From Arthrobacter alpinus (GTDB lineage Bacteria > Actinomycetota > Actinomycetes > Actinomycetales > Micrococcaceae), in NCBI RefSeq assembly GCF_001294625.1, contig NZ_CP012677.1, positions 3,720,001 through 3,784,000 of the forward strand: DNA of 64,000 nt, in the 5' to 3' direction. The first letter of the stretch is position 1; each line of letters starts with the position of its first letter. Shown here in pieces: positions 1 to 7,841 of this stretch. The notes beneath the pieces are model-generated. The model was not told where the DNA came from. It saw nothing but the letters and a program-made list of their open reading frames with translations, and did no database searches. A program made the translations under genes and the position numbers.

Positions 1-60
1 CACGCTGAGGCCAAAGCAGAGCTGGCGTTCCAGCAAGAGGTCATTGTCGAGGGCAGTCAC
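1..60 (-). CDS. MarR-family regulator, OhrR-type (N-terminus only)
   Basis: The first 20 codons of a gene that runs off the left edge of the window. It starts with GTG at position 60, behind a GGAG seven to eight bases upstream. The peptide ends with the stretch LLLERQLCFGLSV. OhrR-family peroxide sensors of the MarR superfamily carry a QLCF motif here, whose Cys (residue 15 in this protein) is the redox-reactive residue. By family knowledge it would repress target genes until oxidised by organic hydroperoxide. A palindromic operator lies at 101-114, between it and the divergent small genes. Only the N-terminus is visible, so the ohr partner and the DNA-binding domain cannot be checked. Confidence 0.75.
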   Translation of the reverse strand, partial: MTALDNDLLLERQLCFGLSV

Positions 61-100
61 AGGGAAACTCCTACACAAGAGTGGGTCACACAAACAATTA

Positions 101-114
101 GTTAGTGCACTAAC
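101..114. promoter_or_regulatory. Perfect 14-bp palindrome, probable OhrR/MarR operator
   Basis: GTTAGTGCACTAAC reads identically on both strands. It lies in the AT-rich divergent region between the OhrR-type start (60) and the small gene at 166. Sites containing TTAGTGCACTAA are the kind of operator bound by MarR/OhrR dimers. Its position allows control in both directions. Confidence 0.65.
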
Positions 115-165
115 ATAGAGGCTACTATGAATTTATTGCCACCGAGAAGATACTAGGAAAACTCC

Positions 166-390
166 ATGTCTGACGAGCGTTTTGTTCACCGGCTCATGCG
201 CTTTACCGGCCATTTGCGAGCCATTCTTGGTCCGGCCAACAGCAGCCCGTTGGATCATGAGATGACAGCCGAGAACAAGGCCCTGTTGACGGCGCAACAG
301 GCGGTCACGAACCAGTGGGCCACGGTGACGCGGGCTGACGGAACCACCTACCTGGTCCCCAAGGACGCGAACGACCAGTCCCTGCGGTAG
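166..390 (+). CDS. Small conserved-type hypothetical protein (paralogue 1)
   Basis: A 74-residue protein with ATG behind AGGAAAACTCC. The N-terminal 24 residues (MSDERFVHRLMRFTGHLRAILGPA, shown here as SDERFVHRLMRF then GHLRAILGPA) match those of the next gene at 497, while the C-terminal halves diverge. No signal peptide, membrane segment or cysteine is present. The N-terminal half looks like one amphipathic basic helix (RFVHRLMRF). I do not recognise a family. The gene lies directly downstream of the OhrR-type palindrome, so a link to oxidative stress is possible, but only by position. Confidence 0.7.
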   Translation: MSDERFVHRLMRFTGHLRAILGPANSSPLDHEMTAENKALLTAQQAVTNQWATVTRADGTTYLVPKDANDQSLR

Positions 391-496
391 CCAGACTGAT
401 TACATTTCCGCGGGCCTTTGTGGCCCCCGCGGCGTAAGATGGGGAAAAGAACTTCACGCGATTCCCGGTATAAACCGGTATAAAGAGGTGTTGATG

Positions 497-718
497 ATGG
501 CAAACGATGAAAAATTCGTCAACAAGTTCATGCATGCCACCGACCATCTTCGCAAGGTCTTTGGACCGGCCGATCAAGGCGATATGGATTCCCCGGTGGT
601 GCATCGCCATGACGCGATTGAAGACGAAAGCGAAGAACAGCTCTCGCAAATCGAGGAACATACCGACTCGGGCGGGCACCACTACGCCGTCAAGAAAACA
701 GACCAGACGGGGGCTTAG
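497..718 (+). CDS. Small conserved-type hypothetical protein (paralogue 2)
   Basis: A 73-residue protein. I chose the ATG at 497 because AAAGAGG at 482-488 is then spaced eight bases away and the product aligns with its neighbour from residue 1. An ATG at 494 is the alternative. The first half (ANDEKFVNKFMHATDHLRKVF) is the same helix-like module as in the gene at 166. The second half is very acidic (EDESEEQLSQIEE) and ends GGHHYAVKK. The two genes are separated by about 100 bp and look like a tandem duplication. Function is unknown. A strong hairpin terminator follows at 729. Confidence 0.7.
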   Translation: MANDEKFVNKFMHATDHLRKVFGPADQGDMDSPVVHRHDAIEDESEEQLSQIEEHTDSGGHHYAVKKTDQTGA

Positions 719-728
719 GGAATAAAAG

Positions 729-767
729 AGAAGCGGTGATCGAGCACCAGGCTCGATCACCGCTTCT
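729..767. terminator. Bidirectional terminator hairpin
   Basis: Arms at 729-745 and 751-767 pair perfectly over 17 bp around a 5-base loop. T-rich sequence follows on both strands (TTCTTTG on plus, TCTCTTTTATTC on minus). It separates the small gene ending at 718 from the convergent aldehyde dehydrogenase ending at 789. Confidence 0.88.
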
Positions 768-788
768 TTGTGTCGCAATGTGCGGGGG

Positions 789-2273
789 TTACCGCTGCTT
801 GAAGACCGTGTTCTGCCATTCCTTGTGGATATCAGTGTCGTGGGAGATGAGCACGTGCTTGACGTTGGTGTATTCCTCGAATGAGTAGGAACTCATGTCC
901 TTGCCGAAACCGGAGGACTTGAAACCGCCGTGTGGCATCTCCGAAACAATCGGAATGTGCTCGTTTATCCACACACAGCCGGCTTCAATTTCAGCGCCGG
1001 CACGCATGGCCAGGTGCACGTTGCTGGTCCACGCCGAGGCGGCAAGCCCGAAGGCGGAATCGTTGGCCAAGGCAATCGCCTGGTCCTCCGTCTCGAAGGG
1101 CAGCACAACAAGAACCGGGCCAAAAATTTCATCCTGCACAATTTCACTGTCCTGGGCGGCACCCACGATCAGTGTTGGGCGGTAGAAGGCCCCGGCCAGA
1201 TCCGGTGCACCACCACCGGTCAGGACCGTGGCACCAGCGGCCACCGCACGGTCAACCATCGAGGCGACCTTGGTGCGGTGGGCTTGTGAGATTAGCGATC
1301 CCATGTCGGTGTCTTCCAACAAGGGGTCACCCACCACCATAGTTTCCATGAGGGCGGCGACCCTGGCGGTGAATGCCCCAAAGAGCGAGGAGTGCACATA
1401 GGCGCGGGTTGCCGCAGTGCAGTCTTGGCCTGCGTTGATGGTGGATCCAGCCACTGCCCCATGGGCCGCGGCTTCCACATCGGCATCCTGGAAGACAATC
1501 AAGGGCGCTTTCCCGCCAAGCTCAAGGTGGACACGCTTGCCGGATTCGGCAGCCATCGCCATGACCCTGCGGCCCACGGCCGTGGAGCCGGTGAAGGAGC
1601 TCATCTTCACCAGGGGGTGCCTGACCAGTGCCTCGCCCACTTCCTGACCGGAACCAACCACCACGTTGATGACACCGTCAGGGAGGCCCGCTTCAGAGGC
1701 GATTTGAGCAAAGAGCAAGGAGGTGCCGGGGGTGAGTTCGCTGGGTTTGAGGACAATGGTGTTTCCGGCGGCAATGGCCGGCAGGACCTTCCAGGCCGCC
1801 ATCTGCAACGGATAGTTCCATGGGGCGATGGAACCGATGACCCCAATGGCTTCGCGCCGGACCATGGAGGTGGACTTTCCTGCATAGTCACCTGCGGCAA
1901 GGCCCTGGAGATGACGGGCCGCACCGGCAAAGAAATTCACATTGTCAATGGTCCCCGGTATGTCAAATCCGCTGGACAGGCGCGCTGTCTTTCCAGTTTG
2001 GGCGGTCTCCATCGCGGCAAGCTCATCCGCGCGGGCGGTCAGCGCAACCGCAAAATTCAGCAGATGCTCCGACCTTTCGCCCGGTGTCAGGCTGGACCAT
2101 GCGGGGAAGGCAGAGGCGGCCGCCTGCACTGCGTCGTTGAGGTCCCGGATGCTTGCGTAGTCGACCTCTTCCGCTATTGCTCCGGTGGCGGGATTCACCC
2201 GCGGAAACGATCCGCCCGTGCCGGTCCTGTAGGAACCGTTGATGAATTGGTGCCCATGGCTAAAGGCTGTCAT
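789..2273 (-). CDS. Aldehyde dehydrogenase, gamma-aminobutyraldehyde dehydrogenase-like
   Basis: A 494-residue member of the NAD(P)-dependent aldehyde dehydrogenase superfamily, full length for the family. The oxyanion Asn153 lies in PWNYP, the general base Glu251 in HLELGGKAP and the catalytic Cys285 in NAGQDCTAATR. The GQDCTA context is typical of gamma-aminobutyraldehyde and betaine aldehyde dehydrogenases. Its start overlaps the cupin stop by four bases, so it is the last gene of an operon with the FAD oxidase. It would oxidise the amino-aldehyde made by that oxidase to an amino acid such as GABA. Family assignment is firm; the precise substrate is inferred from context. Confidence 0.88.
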   Translation of the reverse strand: MTAFSHGHQFINGSYRTGTGGSFPRVNPATGAIAEEVDYASIRDLNDAVQAAASAFPAWSSLTPGERSEHLLNFAVALTARADELAAMETAQTGKTARLSSGFDIPGTIDNVNFFAGAARHLQGLAAGDYAGKSTSMVRREAIGVIGSIAPWNYPLQMAAWKVLPAIAAGNTIVLKPSELTPGTSLLFAQIASEAGLPDGVINVVVGSGQEVGEALVRHPLVKMSSFTGSTAVGRRVMAMAAESGKRVHLELGGKAPLIVFQDADVEAAAHGAVAGSTINAGQDCTAATRAYVHSSLFGAFTARVAALMETMVVGDPLLEDTDMGSLISQAHRTKVASMVDRAVAAGATVLTGGGAPDLAGAFYRPTLIVGAAQDSEIVQDEIFGPVLVVLPFETEDQAIALANDSAFGLAASAWTSNVHLAMRAGAEIEAGCVWINEHIPIVSEMPHGGFKSSGFGKDMSSYSFEEYTNVKHVLISHDTDIHKEWQNTVFKQR

Positions 2274-2707
2274 GACTGGGTTCCTTCACTGGGTGTGCGC
2301 CCCGAAGGGCAACTGGGTGTGACATAGACCTTGCGCAAGGTCTCGGTGATGGTCCATGCGGTCTTCATGCCTTCGCTCAGTCGCATCAAGGTTCCCGGGC
2401 CCAGCTCAACGCGCTTCTCTGCCAGGCTACCAAAGGGCTCGATGACCACGTGGCCGCGGCCGGCAGTGACGACGAATATCTCGTCGGCCTCGACGTCGAA
2501 CATGGTTCCTGTGCTCATCTCCCAGACCCCAAAATCGATGCCGCCCAGGGAACCGAGGCCCACAGCACCGGTGGTCGGATGGCCGCCGCCGTCCTGCTCC
2601 AGCGGAACAGGTTCATGCAAGAGTCCCAGCACTACGACGTCGACTATTTTTCCGCCGGCTAAATCTGGTGATGATGCGGGGCTTTCATGCCCGGTAGATG
2701 CACTCAT
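2270..2707 (-). CDS. Cupin-domain protein (DUF861/Cupin_3 type)
   Basis: A 145-residue single-domain cupin. The segment GVWEMSTGTMFDVEADEIFVVTAGRGHVVIEP has the EADE...VTAGRG pattern of the small cupin group that includes ureidoglycine aminohydrolase-like cupins. The usual His-rich metal motif is largely missing, so catalysis is doubtful. It is translationally coupled on both sides: its start overlaps the oxidase stop by four bases, and its stop overlaps the dehydrogenase start by four bases. In similar amine-oxidase operons these proteins are accessory and of unknown role. A sensor or stabilising function is as likely as an enzymatic one. Confidence 0.75.
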   Translation of the reverse strand: MSASTGHESPASSPDLAGGKIVDVVVLGLLHEPVPLEQDGGGHPTTGAVGLGSLGGIDFGVWEMSTGTMFDVEADEIFVVTAGRGHVVIEPFGSLAEKRVELGPGTLMRLSEGMKTAWTITETLRKVYVTPSCPSGRTPSEGTQS

Positions 2708-4137
2708 GAGTCAAACCCCATTCCAACTGCGTCCATCGTCTTCAGGAAGAGTCCACGCTTTCCCTGATTCCGGTCGGACCTGGCCAATTCGCTGGTCATC
2801 ATCTTGACCCCGGCCCAGGCCCCGGGCTCCGGAGGGAACGGGAGGGGCTTCTTCTTGACCATTTCCAGTTCGGTGCGCTGGGTACTCTTGCCCGACAGCA
2901 GGTCCAGGAGCACATTGGCTGCGAATCGCGTTGCCCCCACACCTAGTCCGGTGAACCCGGCCGTGTAGGCCACCCGACCGCCATGGGAGCTGTCGAAGAA
3001 GGAGAAGAATCGGCTGCAGGAATCGACGGCACCACCCCAGGCGTGGGAGAACTTCATGCCCTGCAGTTGCGGGAATGTGAAGTAAAAGTGGGCTACGAGC
3101 TTCCTGAACGTTTCCGGGTTCTGGTCATATTCCGGCTTGACCTTACCGCCGTAGTAGTACTCCGCGTCGTATCCGCCAAAGAGTATGCGCACGGCGCCGG
3201 TGGCGTCCCGGGTCGTACGGTAGTAGTGGAAGCGGTTGTTCAGATCCGCCAGGCCCTGCCGGTCCTCCCAGCCAAGGGAGAGGAATTGTTCCTCGGTGAG
3301 CGGCTCGGTCATCACTGCGTAGTCGTAAACCGGGATGGTGAACAGCCGATGGCGCTTGAGAAGGGAAGGAAACACATTCGTGGCCAGCGCCACACGGTCT
3401 GCTTTGATCGAGCCGGCGGTGGTGCCGACAATGATGTGGCCCTTGGCGTCCTGAAGTGTTGTGGCATGGGTGTGCTCAAAAATCCGGACGCCCTTTTCCA
3501 GGCAAACGCGGCGCAGTCCCCACGCCAGCTTGGCGGGGTTGAGCATGGCTGTTCCTGCACGATCCCAAAGCGCGGCCTGATATACCGGAGAGTGGACGCT
3601 GGCCTGAGCTTCCTCGCGGTTCAGGAAGACCAGCTCCGGGTAGCGTGCGGCTTCCTCCTGCAACCACTTGACCTGGTGTTCCTCGGTGGCCAGTTTCAGC
3701 ACGCCGGAGGGGGTGTACTCGCAATCGATGTTGTAACGTTCCACCGTGGCAGCCAGCTCGCGCAGATTTTCCAGGCCCAGCTCGCGTAGCAGGTCATTTT
3801 CCTCTGGCAGGTGCTGACGCCCGTTGGACTCACCATGCACCAATGAGGCCTCGCAGAACCCCCCATTGCGGCCCGATGCGGCCCAGCCGATACTCTGGCT
3901 TTCCACCAGTATGACGGACCGATGCGGGTCGCGTTCCTTCGCCATCAACGCCGTCCACAGCCCGGAGTATCCGCCTCCCACGACCAGTAGCTCGGTTTCG
4001 ACCTGACCCTCCAATGCTGGCAGGGCCTGGGGCCGGTCGAGATCATCCAACCAGTAGGGGACGGTGCTGGCCCCTTGTAGGGCTGCGTCGAGGACGGAGG
4101 CTTCGTAGGCTTCTGCCACGTTTTCATAGATGCTCAT
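2704..4137 (-). CDS. FAD-dependent amine oxidoreductase (DAO family, PuuB-like)
   Basis: A 477-residue flavoprotein of the D-amino-acid oxidase/glycine oxidase fold. The dinucleotide-binding motif is at residues 50-60 (LLVVGGGYSGLW), followed by an Arg/Glu-containing second strand (SVILVES) and the WAASGRNGG flavin contact near residue 90. C-terminal GFTGLGVGATRFAA closes the FAD domain. The layout resembles gamma-glutamylputrescine oxidase and related amine oxidases, which produce an aldehyde, ammonia and peroxide. The coupled aldehyde dehydrogenase and the nearby APC permease support an imported amine as substrate. No glutamylputrescine synthetase (puuA) is nearby, so the free amine may be used. 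Confidence 0.83.
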   Translation of the reverse strand: MSIYENVAEAYEASVLDAALQGASTVPYWLDDLDRPQALPALEGQVETELLVVGGGYSGLWTALMAKERDPHRSVILVESQSIGWAASGRNGGFCEASLVHGESNGRQHLPEENDLLRELGLENLRELAATVERYNIDCEYTPSGVLKLATEEHQVKWLQEEAARYPELVFLNREEAQASVHSPVYQAALWDRAGTAMLNPAKLAWGLRRVCLEKGVRIFEHTHATTLQDAKGHIIVGTTAGSIKADRVALATNVFPSLLKRHRLFTIPVYDYAVMTEPLTEEQFLSLGWEDRQGLADLNNRFHYYRTTRDATGAVRILFGGYDAEYYYGGKVKPEYDQNPETFRKLVAHFYFTFPQLQGMKFSHAWGGAVDSCSRFFSFFDSSHGGRVAYTAGFTGLGVGATRFAANVLLDLLSGKSTQRTELEMVKKKPLPFPPEPGAWAGVKMMTSELARSDRNQGKRGLFLKTMDAVGMGFDS

Positions 4138-4161
4138 GTTGTTCTTTCATTTTTGTCACTC

Positions 4162-4201
4162 ACGGTGCGGACGGATGTGTTGCCAGGGCCGTCCGCACCG
4201 T
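4162..4201. terminator. Inverted repeat between oxidase and SMR genes
   Basis: Thirteen-bp perfect arms (4162-4174 and 4189-4201) around a 14-base loop, just downstream of the SMR stop on the minus strand. It has no clear T-run, so it is a candidate attenuator or processed hairpin that could lower read-through from the SMR gene into the oxidase operon. Confidence 0.5.
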
Positions 4202-4212
4202 CTGTAAGGATT

Positions 4213-4581
4213 TCAGCTGTGTGGCTGGTGTTCCGACCCGCTTATTTCAATTGGTGCGGCAGCGGGCGCCGCACCAAGGTTGATCATCGCCACACCGGCG
4301 GCCGTCAGCAGGATTCCTGCAATTTGTACCGCGGTGAGGCGCTCGGAAAACAAGGCGACCCCAATAAGGGCGATGGCAACCGTTCCTGCCGCCGACCAAA
4401 TCGCATAAGCCATGCTCAGTGGCACGTATTTGAGTACCAGACTGAGAAGGTAGAAAGAGACGACATAACCAAGAACCGTGCCGATGCTGGCCCAGGGTTT
4501 GGTAAAACCGGCGGACACCTTCAATAGCGTTGTGGCCACGATTTCGGCTGCGATTGCCGCGGCGAGCAGGAACCAGTGCAT
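4213..4581 (-). CDS. Small multidrug resistance (SMR) family transporter
   Basis: A 122-residue protein with four predicted membrane helices. Glu13 in the first helix (FLLAAAIAAEIVATTLLK) is the essential proton/substrate carboxylate of EmrE-type SMR proteins. The signature WASIGTVLGYVVSFYLL follows, and YVPLSMAYAIWSAAGTV is the conserved helix-3 motif. SMR proteins are antiporters for cationic amines, quaternary ammonium compounds or guanidinium. Its place between the amine permease and the amine oxidase suggests export of excess amine or of a by-product, but that is inferred from position. The C-terminal tail (residues 105-122) is unusually long and hydrophilic. Confidence 0.87.
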   Translation of the reverse strand: MHWFLLAAAIAAEIVATTLLKVSAGFTKPWASIGTVLGYVVSFYLLSLVLKYVPLSMAYAIWSAAGTVAIALIGVALFSERLTAVQIAGILLTAAGVAMINLGAAPAAAPIEISGSEHQPHS

Positions 4582-4605
4582 CAGTGTTTCCCTTTGCCCC
4601 GGGTC

Positions 4606-6027
4606 CTAGACATCCGCTGAATCACGTTCGGCCGCTTTACGTGCGTCGCTCTTCTTGACGAAAACCCAAATCACGACACCCGCGGCGAGCACGCCCAGTG
4701 CAATGGCCAGTTCCTTGAATCCTCCGTACCCGGTGACGGAGAAACCGGTTGCGCCGACAATCAGGATCAGCACCATGAACCCGGTCAGGGCGATCGACAG
4801 TGGGACGAAGAAGGAAGGGAGCCTAATGGGGCGGGTGGCGTTTGGGCGGTCCTTGCGCAGCACGAAGAAGCCGGAGACTGCAAAGATATGGGTGAGGATG
4901 TAGCCGAGGTTGCCGGTCACGATGATGGCCAGCGGCGATTGCAGAACCACCAGCACCACAATGTTCAGCACCAACATCACATTTAGCGCACGCAGCGGGA
5001 CGCCGCGCTTGTTCAACTTACCCACGGAGCGGATGGTGATGCCGGACTTGCCCATGTTGAACAACACGCGGGATGCGTCTGCCACAGAGGTGGTCATGAT
5101 CAGCAGCAGCGAGGCGATCAGGCACAAGACCATGATGTCCGACGCCCCACCCACCAATGAACCAAAGCTTGCCACGAAGAATGTTGCAGGGTTTTCCGCG
5201 ATGGCGGCCTCGCCGGCATAGCCGCCGAGGGTGATGGGGATGAGGAAGAAGACGCCCAGGCAGAAGAGCACTGCGGCCTTGATGGCCTTGGTGGTGTCCT
5301 TGACCGAGTCCTTGTATTCCGGTGCAAAGGTGGCACACACCTCAATGCCGAAAGTGGTCCAAGCCATGATGTAGAGCCAAACCAGGGCCTTGTGCAGTCC
5401 GGCCATGCCGTGCAGGTTCCAAGTCAGCTCCGCGGGTGCCCAGTCACTGCTGAACAGCGGCAGGACGATGAACGCGAAGAGCGGAATCATCAGGATCCCG
5501 GCCGTGATGTAGACAAAAGCCATGGTCATGCGCACGCCAATGATGTTGATCAGGTACATGAACAAGATCACGCCAATCCCAATGACAATCGGCAGACTCA
5601 ACGAGATGGGGCCCACGTGGACCACCCAGGTTGAATCGGGGAACCACTGGGCCTGGATCAGTGCACCGGTGATGGCGCCGTAAGTGGCTAGGTTGGTTCC
5701 CCACGGGAACCAATAGCCCACACTGGCCAGTGGCGCCACCCAGGGCGCACGCTTCTTCCAAGCTTCCGCGGCGTAGTGGGTGATACCGCCGGAGGATTCC
5801 GGGAACATGGTTGCCAGCTCCGTGTAAATCCAGTTCACGCCCATGGCGAGCAGCATGGAGACGGCCCAGAGGAATGCCGCACCCCAACCGCCAAGGTCCG
5901 CAATCGAGGCGCCTAGTGTTGCAATGAGCGCCGCCGGCATGGTCATCGACATGGCGAACCCGTCGAACCATCGCATCTTTTTGGGTAATTGTTCCGTGCT
6001 CTCGGGGAGCGTCAACTGCTCAGACAT
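4606..6027 (-). CDS. APC-superfamily amino acid/polyamine permease
   Basis: A 473-residue inner-membrane carrier with about twelve hydrophobic segments. Starts at ATG 6027 behind GGAGAGG. The N-terminal motif GFAMSMTMPAALIATLGASIADLGGWGAAFLW and the ESSGGITHYAAEAW loop are APC hallmarks, shared with glutamate/GABA and putrescine importers. It is the first gene of the minus-strand set (permease, SMR, oxidase, cupin, dehydrogenase) and probably imports the amine degraded by the oxidase. It faces the second aldehyde dehydrogenase across a 200-bp AT-rich divergent promoter region. Substrate not provable from sequence. Confidence 0.85.
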   Translation of the reverse strand: MSEQLTLPESTEQLPKKMRWFDGFAMSMTMPAALIATLGASIADLGGWGAAFLWAVSMLLAMGVNWIYTELATMFPESSGGITHYAAEAWKKRAPWVAPLASVGYWFPWGTNLATYGAITGALIQAQWFPDSTWVVHVGPISLSLPIVIGIGVILFMYLINIIGVRMTMAFVYITAGILMIPLFAFIVLPLFSSDWAPAELTWNLHGMAGLHKALVWLYIMAWTTFGIEVCATFAPEYKDSVKDTTKAIKAAVLFCLGVFFLIPITLGGYAGEAAIAENPATFFVASFGSLVGGASDIMVLCLIASLLLIMTTSVADASRVLFNMGKSGITIRSVGKLNKRGVPLRALNVMLVLNIVVLVVLQSPLAIIVTGNLGYILTHIFAVSGFFVLRKDRPNATRPIRLPSFFVPLSIALTGFMVLILIVGATGFSVTGYGGFKELAIALGVLAAGVVIWVFVKKSDARKAAERDSADV

Positions 6028-6147
6028 TCATGCCTCTCCAAATCGGTGATCGTTGTTAGGACAAGTAGTAGACTGTCAAGTTTGTTGAGAAAGTCAATAG
6101 ATGAGCTCATATTTGTATTTAGAACAAGAAATCTAAGAAAAATGGTG

Positions 6148-6175
6148 TTGACGTTAATGATAACCCAGCTATAGT
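6148..6175 (+). promoter_or_regulatory. Sigma-70-type promoter for the 6225 aldehyde dehydrogenase
   Basis: TTGACG at 6148-6153 and TATAGT at 6170-6175 are separated by 16 bases. Transcription would begin near 6182. That excludes the open-frame start at 6174 and supports ATG 6225. The surrounding 6028-6180 stretch is unusually AT-rich for this window and also carries the divergent permease promoter. Confidence 0.6.
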
Positions 6176-6224
6176 GATCTACATCATCATCGGACGATTT
6201 CATCTTGAAAGGTTTTTTGATTCC

Positions 6225-7682
6225 ATGACTGTTGTAACGGTGCCCACACGCACACAGTTATTCATTGCCGGAGAGTATTCAGATGGAAGCGGGCAGGAAA
6301 GCTATGACGTCACCAGCCCGTCCACCGGAGAATTCATCGCCTCTATCCCAGTCCCCACCGAAGCGGACCTGGACCTGGCTGTAGCAAAGGCCCACGAAGC
6401 CAAGGGTTCCTGGCAGAAGTTGGGCGTCTTCAAGCGCGCAGAAATCTGCCACAAGATCGCGGATGCGCTGGAGGCCCGAGTCGACGAGCTTGCCCGTATT
6501 CAGTCCACCGAGCAGGGCAAGCCGCTGGCTGAGTCGATAGCCGACGTCAAGGAGGCCGCGCAGCTCTTCCACCTGCACGCCGAAGATGCCATCCGTCTCA
6601 ATGGCGAAACCATCCCCTCTTCCGACACGGACAAGCGCATGTTCACTTTCCGTGCCGCAGTTGGTGTCTGGGGCATCATTACGCCCTGGAACTTCCCCTT
6701 GCTCATGTTCGCGGAGTTCGTTGCTCCCGGTCTGGCCACGGGCAACGCCCACGTTGTAAAGCCCCCGGCAAACACGGCACTCACCGTCCTGGCCGCCATG
6801 GAGTGTCTCGTTGAGGCGGGCCTGCCTGCCGGGCTCGTCTCCATCCTTCCCGGCGAAGGCGACTTCGGTGCCAAGCTGGTTTCCCATGATGGCATTGACG
6901 CCATCGGTTTCATCGGCTCCTCCGCCACGGCGGCGAAGATCCAGAAGACTGCAGGTCTGAAGCGGTCCATCATGGAGTGCTCCGGCAACGGCCCCGTGGT
7001 GGTACTAGCCGACGCCGACCTCAAACGCGCTGCCAAGGCCGCAGTTGATGGCACCTACTTCTGCGCCGGCCAGGTCTGCTGCGCCACCGAGCGCGTCATT
7101 GTTCACAAAGACATTCACGAAGCGTTCGTCAAGGAGGTCCTGGAATACGCCAAGGCCACCGTCAAACTGGGTGACCCCTTCGCCGAGAGCACCAACCTTG
7201 GCCCGTTGAACAATGAGCTTGTTGCCGTCAAAATGGACGCCCATATGGCGGACGCCCGCGAACGCGGTCTGGACATCCTCATGGGCGGCCAGCGCAGTCC
7301 GGATTTCCCCACGAACCTCTACTACGAATTCACTGTTGTAGACAACGTGAGCGAAGAGAGTCTGCTGGGCCGCGAAGAGTCCTTCGGCCCCGTGCTGCCA
7401 ATCATTGTTGGTCAGGATGACGACGATATCCTACGCATCGCCAATGCTGATTCCCTGGGGCTGCAGGGTGCCGTCTTCACCCAGAGCATGAAGGCTGCCT
7501 ACCGCTTTATGGAGGAGTTGGAGGTTGGCCAGGTTGTGGTTAACGATTCCAACGGCTGGTGGGATATCAACATGCCGTTCGGCGGGGCTGGCGGCAAGGG
7601 CACCGGGTGGGGCCGCATCGGCGGCGTCCACACCCTGCTCGATATGACCGACCTCCGCACGGGTGTTATTCACCTCAGCTAA
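6225..7682 (+). CDS. NAD(P)-dependent aldehyde dehydrogenase (semialdehyde type)
   Basis: A 485-residue aldehyde dehydrogenase. I use ATG 6225 rather than the upstream in-frame ATG at 6174, because the promoter's predicted start lies after 6174 and homologous sequence begins at the later Met. Catalytic Cys285 (CAGQVCCATER), Glu251 (IMECSGNGP) and Asn156 (TPWNFP) are present. The ECSGNGP and CC contexts differ from the 789-2273 enzyme, so the two are not recent duplicates. In an amine-to-GABA-to-succinate route it would be the semialdehyde dehydrogenase. No GABA aminotransferase lies in the window. Family certain, substrate inferred. Confidence 0.86.
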   Translation: MTVVTVPTRTQLFIAGEYSDGSGQESYDVTSPSTGEFIASIPVPTEADLDLAVAKAHEAKGSWQKLGVFKRAEICHKIADALEARVDELARIQSTEQGKPLAESIADVKEAAQLFHLHAEDAIRLNGETIPSSDTDKRMFTFRAAVGVWGIITPWNFPLLMFAEFVAPGLATGNAHVVKPPANTALTVLAAMECLVEAGLPAGLVSILPGEGDFGAKLVSHDGIDAIGFIGSSATAAKIQKTAGLKRSIMECSGNGPVVVLADADLKRAAKAAVDGTYFCAGQVCCATERVIVHKDIHEAFVKEVLEYAKATVKLGDPFAESTNLGPLNNELVAVKMDAHMADARERGLDILMGGQRSPDFPTNLYYEFTVVDNVSEESLLGREESFGPVLPIIVGQDDDDILRIANADSLGLQGAVFTQSMKAAYRFMEELEVGQVVVNDSNGWWDINMPFGGAGGKGTGWGRIGGVHTLLDMTDLRTGVIHLS

Positions 7683-7698
7683 GGTAGTAAATAGGTCT

Positions 7699-7734
7699 CC
7701 GGCTGTGGCGATACGGAAGTATCTCCACAGCCGG
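7699..7734. terminator. Hairpin after aldehyde dehydrogenase
   Basis: Sixteen-bp arms (7699-7714 and 7719-7734) with one mismatch around a GGAA tetraloop. No T-run follows, so it may act as a 3' stabiliser or a Rho-assisted terminator between the dehydrogenase and the AsnC-type regulator gene. Confidence 0.6.
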
Positions 7735-7841
7735 ACCCACTTAAAATTAAGAGTCGGCAGTGCCGGGCCAGCCACCGACCAGGTGGCTGCGTCCACCATC
7801 GATGTGATCGGCACTGGCAGACGTTGCACAGAAGGAATCCG

